A stretch of DNA of 64,000 nt, from assembly GCA_036311565.1 (NCBI GenBank), contig JAXJPR010000051.1, forward strand, positions 1 through 64,000, in the 5' to 3' direction. Positions 59,024 to 64,000 of the stretch are shown here, one piece after another. Origin of the DNA: Fimousia sp036311565 (lineage in GTDB: Bacteria > Bacillota > Clostridia > Lachnospirales > Lachnospiraceae). Numbering within the stretch: the stretch's first letter is position 1; each line of letters starts with the position of its first letter. A program made the position numbers and the translations under genes. The notes under the pieces were generated by a model. It made no database searches, had not been told where the DNA came from, and worked only from the letters and a program-made list of their open reading frames with translations.

Positions 59024-60952
59024 ATGAAAGATGGATATATCAAAGTGGCAGCAGCGACGCCAAAAGTAAAAGTAGCAGACTGTCCATATAATACAAATTT
59101 AATTATTGATGAAATGAAAAAAGCCAGAGAAAAAGGGGTTCATATATTGGTTTTCTCTGAACTTACAATTAGTAGCTATACGTGTGGAGATTTGTTCCTT
59201 CAGGGACCATTGCTCCGTGATGCCGAAAAAGGATTGATAGCAATCAGAGATGCATCTTATGGAAGCAGTATGATCGTAGTTGTCGGTGTTCCTTATGCCG
59301 TTCATCAGAAATTGTATAACTGCGCGGCAGTGATTCAAAACGGTGTTATTTTAGGAATGGTACCAAAGACATATCTTCCAAATTATGCGGAATTTTATGA
59401 GGCAAGACATTTTGTCAAAGGATCAAAAAAAGTCCAAATGATTACGCTAGGTGGCCAGCAGGTACCATTCGGAACAAATTTGTTGTTTGAATGTGACGAA
59501 ATGAAAGAATTGGTACTGGCATGTGAAATTTGTGAAGATTTATGGGTTCCTCATCCACCAAGTACCAGACATGCACTGGCTGGAGCAACGCTGATCTGTA
59601 ATACGTCAGCCAGTGATGAGACAACAACAAAAGAAGTGTATCGAAAAAATTTAGTTTCCAATCAGTCAGCCAGATTATTGTGTGGTTATATCTATGCCTG
59701 CGCAGGAGATGGAGAATCTACACAGGATGTTGTTTACAGTGGACATAATCTGATTTGTGAAAACGGCTCTATTTTAGCAGAGGCAAAGCGATTTGCCAAT
59801 GAAACCATCTATGCGCAAATTGATATGCAAAAATTAGCATCGGAAAGACGTCGCATGACGACCTTTTTTGATGAAAATGAAGAAGAATATATGAGAGTTC
59901 CATTTTCTATGGAAATAAAAGACATTCCATTAGAACGCAGTTATTCAAAGACACCGTTTATTCCTTCCAGTCAAAGAGAAAGAGACAAACGATGTGATGA
60001 AATTTTAACGATCCAGGCAATGGGTCTGAAAAAGCGTTTGGAACATACCAAATGCCAGCATGCAGTTATTGGTATTTCAGGCGGTCTTGATTCTACCCTG
60101 GCTGTTTTAGTTACTGCAAGAGCTTTTGACATGCTTGGGCTTCCAAGAGAAAATATGATTTGTGTCACAATGCCTTGTTATGGAACAACAGATCGAACTT
60201 ATCAAAATGCGATTACACTGATGACACGATTAGGAGCAACCCTAAAAGAGATTAATATTATTAAGGCAGTGGAACAACATTTTAAAGATATTGAACACGA
60301 TGAAAATATTCATAATGTTGTTTATGAAAATTCACAGGCAAGGGAACGAACACAGATTCTGATGGATTTAGCAAATAAATATAATGGTATGGTAATTGGA
60401 ACTGGAGATTTATCTGAGCTTGCACTTGGATGGGCCACGTATAATGGGGATCATATGTCCATGTATGCAGTCAATTGTTCTGTTCCAAAGACGTTAGTAC
60501 GATATCTGGTATTGTATTATGCAGAAACAACAGAAGATCAAGCGTTAAAAGAAGTGTTGATGGATGTATTGGATACACCAGTAAGTCCAGAATTACTTCC
60601 ACCAGTGGATGGAGTCATTTCCCAGAAAACAGAGGATTTAGTTGGACCATATGAATTGCATGATTTCTTTTTATACTATATTATGCGTTTTGGCTTCTCG
60701 CCTAAAAAATTATACCGTATGGCTGAGAAAACATTTGATGGGGTATATGAGAAAGAAACGATATATAAATGGTTAAGAACTTTCTTCTGGCGATTTTTTG
60801 CACAGCATTTTAAACGTACCTGTCTTCCAGATGGTCCTAAAGTTGGTTCTGTTGCAGTATCTCCAAGAGGAGATCTTCGTATGCCAACAGATGCCAGTGT
60901 AAACTTATGGATTCAGGAATTGGATGATTTAAAAGAAGAATTAGGAATATAA
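59024..60952 (+). CDS. nadE: glutamine-dependent NAD+ synthetase
   Basis: A 642-residue two-domain enzyme. The N-terminal nitrilase-type glutaminase (1-280) carries Glu in FSELTISSYT, Lys in VPKTYLPNY and Cys in ACEICEDLWVP. The C-terminal synthetase (about 320-642) has the P-loop ISGGLDSTLAVLV. It makes NAD+ from deamido-NAD+ using glutamine nitrogen. The start lies one base after prfA, suggesting translational coupling. A shared terminator lies between it and the converging spoIIID. Confidence 0.95.
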   Translation: MKDGYIKVAAATPKVKVADCPYNTNLIIDEMKKAREKGVHILVFSELTISSYTCGDLFLQGPLLRDAEKGLIAIRDASYGSSMIVVVGVPYAVHQKLYNCAAVIQNGVILGMVPKTYLPNYAEFYEARHFVKGSKKVQMITLGGQQVPFGTNLLFECDEMKELVLACEICEDLWVPHPPSTRHALAGATLICNTSASDETTTKEVYRKNLVSNQSARLLCGYIYACAGDGESTQDVVYSGHNLICENGSILAEAKRFANETIYAQIDMQKLASERRRMTTFFDENEEEYMRVPFSMEIKDIPLERSYSKTPFIPSSQRERDKRCDEILTIQAMGLKKRLEHTKCQHAVIGISGGLDSTLAVLVTARAFDMLGLPRENMICVTMPCYGTTDRTYQNAITLMTRLGATLKEINIIKAVEQHFKDIEHDENIHNVVYENSQARERTQILMDLANKYNGMVIGTGDLSELALGWATYNGDHMSMYAVNCSVPKTLVRYLVLYYAETTEDQALKEVLMDVLDTPVSPELLPPVDGVISQKTEDLVGPYELHDFFLYYIMRFGFSPKKLYRMAEKTFDGVYEKETIYKWLRTFFWRFFAQHFKRTCLPDGPKVGSVAVSPRGDLRMPTDASVNLWIQELDDLKEELGI

Positions 60953-60960
60953 AAGAATAA

Positions 60961-61000
60961 AAAATACCAGGAACGCTAAATGCGTTCCTGGTATTTTCTT
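60961..61000. terminator. bidirectional terminator between nadE and spoIIID
   Basis: AAAATACCAGGAACGC pairs perfectly with GCGTTCCTGGTATTTT (16 bp). It reaches into the last codon of spoIIID. Confidence 0.92.
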
Positions 61001-61227
61001 TTTGTGGCAAGACCTCCCCGTAGATGGCGTTCCGCTTTATTAAAATCCAGAATTTCATTGACTTCTTTTGATAATGCTGGATTGATTTCTGGAAGCCGGT
61101 CTCTTAGATCTTTATGCACGGTCGATTTTGAAATACCAAATTGTTTTGCTGTGGCGCGGACCGTCGCCTTATTGGCAATGGTATAATCGGCAATGGTTAA
61201 AATCCGTTCAACAATATAATCTCGCAT
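60976..61227 (-). CDS. spoIIID: sporulation transcription factor SpoIIID
   Basis: An 83-residue DNA-binding protein with helix-turn-helix ATVRATAKQFGISKSTVHKD and the conserved HLRGGLATKRKY tail. SpoIIID acts in the mother cell after sigma-E and switches genes toward sigma-K. GGAG lies upstream of ATG 61227. A sigma-E-like promoter at 61256-61284 fits this order. Confidence 0.95.
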   Translation of the reverse strand: MRDYIVERILTIADYTIANKATVRATAKQFGISKSTVHKDLRDRLPEINPALSKEVNEILDFNKAERHLRGGLATKRKYQERI

Positions 61228-61255
61228 ATGTTTGCTGCTCCAATAAACTTGTTAC

Positions 61256-61284
61256 AGTCTATGCGAAAGCAAAAATAAATATAA
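61256..61284 (-). promoter_or_regulatory. candidate sigma-E promoter of spoIIID
   Basis: On the minus strand: TTATATT (61284-61278), a 14-nt spacer, and CATAGACT (61263-61256). These match 6/7 and 7/8 positions of the sigma-E boxes KMATATT and CATACAHT. spoIIID is a sigma-E gene in B. subtilis. Confidence 0.6.
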
Positions 61285-61337
61285 CATAGAACCATGGTTG
61301 CAATATTTGCATATTTCATAAAATATTCTTATAAATG

Positions 61338-61374
61338 AAAAAAGCAGCACTTTGGCTATGTACTGCTTTTTTAT
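61338..61374. terminator. terminator downstream of the minus-strand gene at 61410
   Basis: AAAAAAGCAG pairs with CTGCTTTTTT across a 15-base loop. On the minus strand it lies about 35 nt after the stop. Confidence 0.75.
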
Positions 61375-61409
61375 ATTAGCCCGGCATAAGTTTTGTAGAA
61401 AGGATGATT

Positions 61410-62018
61410 TTAGCCGTTGCTAGCAAATAATTCTTTTTCAAACGCCAGAAGTTGTTCCATCGGTTTGGAAATTTTTAGATTCTGACGTATGCTCATTCTC
61501 AAATTTGAATAGTCAGTTTTAAAGGAAAATCCTTTTGGTGCAAAAAAATCATTCGTAGTATAAGGTTTTCTGCTCATAGCTACGTCAAATACAATATCTA
61601 AAAATTTATTTTGGTGAAAAGTTTTTCTAGTAAATTCTTTACGATATGCTGGTATCAGCTGATGGTTCAGAATACTTTCATAAAAAGAGACCAGACGGGT
61701 ATCTTCGGTATCTTTTAAAAAATCATAATTTCCATTCAAAATATCATTTGCCTGTTCCTTTGTAAGCGGAATCAACTCTTTGGTAACAACATTCATGTCT
61801 TTTTGTTTTTGTTCGACATAAATATCTTCCATATCTTCCATAACAATGGAATAATGAATAGGGGAATCAGCGATGTCACTGCGAAAAGTAACTTTTCGTA
61901 TATATGTACTCATCATACTTTTTGTTTTATCATCTAGTTCAATAAATTCCCGTTCTTTTTGTTTGTACTCAGTCATGTTCGTTGTGCGGATGACTTCTGT
62001 GTACATAATCTTACTCAT
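61410..62018 (-). CDS. unrecognised protein, faintly VTC/CYTH-like
   Basis: A 202-residue soluble protein. GGGAGG seven bases upstream sets ATG 62018; the longer ORF start (62033) lies within that site. The sequence alternates beta-type strands with charged residues (YIRKVTFRSDI, HYSIVMEDMEDIYVEQKQKD, LIPAYRKEFTRKTF, FLDIVFDVAMSRKPY). The spacing of Arg/Lys and Glu recalls triphosphate-tunnel (VTC polyphosphate polymerase or CYTH) proteins, but I see no decisive motif. It is monocistronic. The function is unknown; confidence is for the gene, not the fold. Confidence 0.75.
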   Translation of the reverse strand: MSKIMYTEVIRTTNMTEYKQKEREFIELDDKTKSMMSTYIRKVTFRSDIADSPIHYSIVMEDMEDIYVEQKQKDMNVVTKELIPLTKEQANDILNGNYDFLKDTEDTRLVSFYESILNHQLIPAYRKEFTRKTFHQNKFLDIVFDVAMSRKPYTTNDFFAPKGFSFKTDYSNLRMSIRQNLKISKPMEQLLAFEKELFASNG

Positions 62019-62126
62019 GAAGCAACCTCCCATCTATATCATTATAATAAATTTCCTGGTAAAGAATGAAGTAAAAATATGAATGATAAATATATTGTTT
62101 TGAATAATTCTGCCTGCAATAAATAA

Positions 62127-62306
62127 TCAGATAAATTGATTCGTTTCTTTCTGATATTTATAATCAATTTTGGAAAGTGATTGTATAATTTCTTCTTTAG
62201 AAACATTTAAATCGTTGCATAATGCATCTAAAGAAGGATAATAATCTCTTAATTTTGTGTTAATGACGCTTACCAGCATCATTGGATCTTTTGGCAATGA
62301 AGTCAT
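62127..62306 (-). CDS. DUF4250 small protein
   Basis: A 59-residue protein, MTSLPKDPMMLVSVINTKLR at its start and ending ETNQFI. It matches the DUF4250 pattern I know from Clostridia and Bacteroidetes (LPKDPxMLLSxxNTKLRDxYxSLDxLCxDLxV). GGGAGG lies eight bases before ATG 62306. The family has no known function; its helical content and LCNDLNVSKEEI stretch suggest a small helix-turn-helix-like domain. Confidence 0.85.
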   Translation of the reverse strand: MTSLPKDPMMLVSVINTKLRDYYPSLDALCNDLNVSKEEIIQSLSKIDYKYQKETNQFI

Positions 62307-62449
62307 AAAAACCTCCCTTTCTCATCTTCTTTATATTATCACATAAAAAGTTTTTTGTCTTAAAAATAGGCGAAAATTACGAAAAATTTAAGAAAAGTGT
62401 GGAAAGTAAGTAAGGTTATGAGTAAAATAGGAAAGAAAAGGAGTGGACA

Positions 62450-63034
62450 ATGAAATTATATTTTGTCAGACATGGAGAAACAAAAGAAAATAAAGAAGGA
62501 ATTTATTATGGAAAAACAGATTCTGTTCTTTCTACAGAAGGAAAGGTACAGATACAAAAGATGGTTCCTTTTTTTGAAGAAAAGCAGTGGGATGCGGTTT
62601 TTGTAAGTCCTTTGGAAAGAGCAAAGCAATCCGCCCAAATTCTTCTGCCAAGAACAGAAAAAATTGTGGATGCCCGGTTAGAAGAAAGAAATTTTGGGAT
62701 TTTTGAAGGAAAATCCTATAAAGAAATTTTAAGATTCTATCCCGTGGAAGCCAAAAGTTGGGCAGAGGATTGGATGAATTACCGGATACCCAAGGGAGAA
62801 AGTTTTTTAGATGTTCAGCAAAGAATAGAATCCTTTTCAAAAGAATTGTTAAGGCATAACTGGGAAAATGTGTTGATTGTATCACATAAAGGCACTATCA
62901 TACAGTTATTCATGGCAATCCTGGAATTGCCATTGGAACATTTTTGGAAATTTACTTTAGAGCAGGGATGTTATTCTGTGATTAATATTACTTATGGAAA
63001 TGCAGTGCTTATGGCATTGAATCAGAAATTGTGA
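62450..63034 (+). CDS. histidine phosphatase (phosphoglycerate mutase-like)
   Basis: A 194-residue enzyme of the histidine phosphatase superfamily. The phospho-histidine is in YFVRHGETKENK, and VIVSHKGTIIQLF-like sequence holds the second His. Substrates in this family range from phosphoglycerate to alpha-ribazole phosphate (CobC) and nucleotides, so no specific name is given. AAAGGAG precedes ATG 62450. It is followed by rarA after nine bases. Confidence 0.88.
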   Translation: MKLYFVRHGETKENKEGIYYGKTDSVLSTEGKVQIQKMVPFFEEKQWDAVFVSPLERAKQSAQILLPRTEKIVDARLEERNFGIFEGKSYKEILRFYPVEAKSWAEDWMNYRIPKGESFLDVQQRIESFSKELLRHNWENVLIVSHKGTIIQLFMAILELPLEHFWKFTLEQGCYSVINITYGNAVLMALNQKL

Positions 63035-63043
63035 GGGATACGT

Positions 63044-64000
63044 ATGGATTTATTTGATTATATGAGAGAACAGACGATGGAACAAGAGTCTCCGCTTGCT
63101 CAGAGACTTCGTCCGTCTACAATTGAAGAGGTAGTAGGGCAGGAACATATTATTGGAAAAGATAAATTATTATATCGGGCCATTAAGGCGGATAAGTTAA
63201 GTTCCATTATTTTTTATGGACCTCCAGGAACTGGGAAAACAACACTTGCAAAAGTAATTGCCAATTCTACAAAAGCGGAGTTTGTCCAAATGAACGCTAC
63301 AACATCTGGAAAAAAGGAAATGCAGGAGGCAATTCAGACAGCTAAGAACAATCTGGGGATGTTTGGGAAAAAGACCATATTATTTATTGACGAAATTCAT
63401 CGTTTCAATAAAGCACAGCAGGATTATTTGCTTCCTTTTGTGGAAGATGGAACGGTAGTTCTCATAGGAGCAACTACAGAAAATCCATATTTTGAAGTTA
63501 ATGGAGCGTTAATTTCCAGATCGAATATTTTTGAATTGTATCCGATTTCCAGTGATGGAATCAAAACATTGATTAAAAAAGCTGTTTATGATGAAGAAAA
63601 GGGAATGGGAACATATGGGGCAGACATAAATGAAGATGCCCTTGAATTTTTGGCAGATATGGCAGAAGGAGATGCCAGAAGTGCATTAAATGCAATTGAA
63701 CTTGGAATATTGACCACGAATCCATCTTTCGATGGAAAGATTCATATTACATTGGATGTAGCAGAACAATGCATCCAACGCCGTGCATTTCGCTATGACA
63801 AATCTGGAGATAACCATTATGATACCATTTCTGCTTTTATTAAAAGTATGAGGGGATCTGATCCGGATGCAGCCGTATATTATCTGGCAAAAATGCTGGA
63901 TGCTGGAGAAAGTGTTACATTTATTGCAAGAAGAATTATGATTTGTGCCTCAGAAGATGTAGGAAATGCAGATCCACAGGCACTTCAGGTAGCAGTAGCT
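63044..64000 (+). CDS. rarA: replication-associated recombination protein RarA (3' end beyond window)
   Basis: The first 319 codons of an AAA+ ATPase of the RarA/MgsA family, open to the window edge. It has the conserved PLAQRLRPSTIEEVVGQEHI start, Walker A FYGPPGTGKTTLA, Walker B ILFIDEIHRFNKAQQD and sensor IGATTENPYFEVN. RarA acts at stalled replication forks. The full protein is usually about 430-440 residues, so about a quarter is missing. GAGGG precedes ATG 63044. Confidence 0.94.
   Translation, partial: MDLFDYMREQTMEQESPLAQRLRPSTIEEVVGQEHIIGKDKLLYRAIKADKLSSIIFYGPPGTGKTTLAKVIANSTKAEFVQMNATTSGKKEMQEAIQTAKNNLGMFGKKTILFIDEIHRFNKAQQDYLLPFVEDGTVVLIGATTENPYFEVNGALISRSNIFELYPISSDGIKTLIKKAVYDEEKGMGTYGADINEDALEFLADMAEGDARSALNAIELGILTTNPSFDGKIHITLDVAEQCIQRRAFRYDKSGDNHYDTISAFIKSMRGSDPDAAVYYLAKMLDAGESVTFIARRIMICASEDVGNADPQALQVAVA

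Noticed and set aside
1..64000. CRISPR arrays, insertion sequences, prophage or integration sites
   Set aside because: No regularly spaced repeats, transposase, integrase or phage structural genes are present. The tRNA cluster shows no duplicated 3' end that would mark an attachment site.

Overview
The window is one continuous stretch of chromosome from a low-GC, spore-forming anaerobe of the Clostridia, most likely Lachnospiraceae. The reasons are A/T-rich codon use, AGGAGG-type ribosome sites, sporulation genes (cotJABC, spoIIAA-spoIIAB-sigF, spoIIID), a type III glutamine synthetase, rho beside rpmE, and a gene pair I recall as the Lachnospiraceae families DUF5717/DUF5716. I see no phage, transposon, integrase or CRISPR array. 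The genus cannot be fixed from the sequence alone.

Layout. 1-633: seven tRNA genes (Pro cut by the edge, Gly, Arg, His, Gln, Lys, Leu). 0.7-8.7 kb: a DUF296 protein, a secreted C39-like peptidase with an exported trigger-factor-like foldase, topB, putP and the cotJABC spore-coat operon. 8.8-12.4 kb: two tandem small/large subunit pairs of the aconitase/isopropylmalate dehydratase family. 12.5-15.0 kb: a short DnaK paralogue and a J-domain protein with a Cys-rich tail. 15.1-19.5 kb (minus strand): a polyamine ABC transporter operon led by its cupin-type regulator. 20.5-22.2 kb: amtB-glnK. 22.4-22.7 kb: a decayed gene. 22.7-30.5 kb: a cell-wall amidase, two polysaccharide deacetylases, an unknown membrane protein, D-lactate dehydrogenase and type III glutamine synthetase. 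30.5-31.5 kb: a non-coding RNA locus, then a manganese riboswitch and mntP. 31.6-37.4 kb: folate biosynthesis (folC, HD protein, folP, folBK), pheA and an AAA ATPase. 37.5-41.5 kb: purA, lepB, a lipoprotein, a Cys-motif redox protein and a CobD-like aminotransferase. 41.5-47.3 kb: a four-gene operon of unknown function. 47.5-52.6 kb: valS, a second folC and a TPR protein. 52.8-54.3 kb: the sigma-F operon. 54.4-61.2 kb: rho, rpmE, DUF1385, prmC, prfA, nadE and, on the minus strand, spoIIID. 61.4-64.0 kb: a small unknown protein, a DUF4250 gene, a phosphoglycerate-mutase-like protein and the start of rarA.

How the parts connect. Ammonium uptake and assimilation (amtB, glnK, glnN) seem to share one control mechanism. 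The amtB and glnN leaders each carry a small hairpin with an A-n-n-G-n-n hexaloop overlapping a strong terminator, the arrangement expected for ANTAR-type antitermination. A near copy of the amtB leader sits at 30.5 kb in front of a structured region with no ORF. The best candidates for undescribed biology are the 41.5-47.3 kb operon, that 30.5 kb RNA locus, and the DnaK/Cys-rich J-protein pair. Starts were often moved downstream from the longest ORF to the ATG best placed behind a Shine-Dalgarno sequence; each case is stated.
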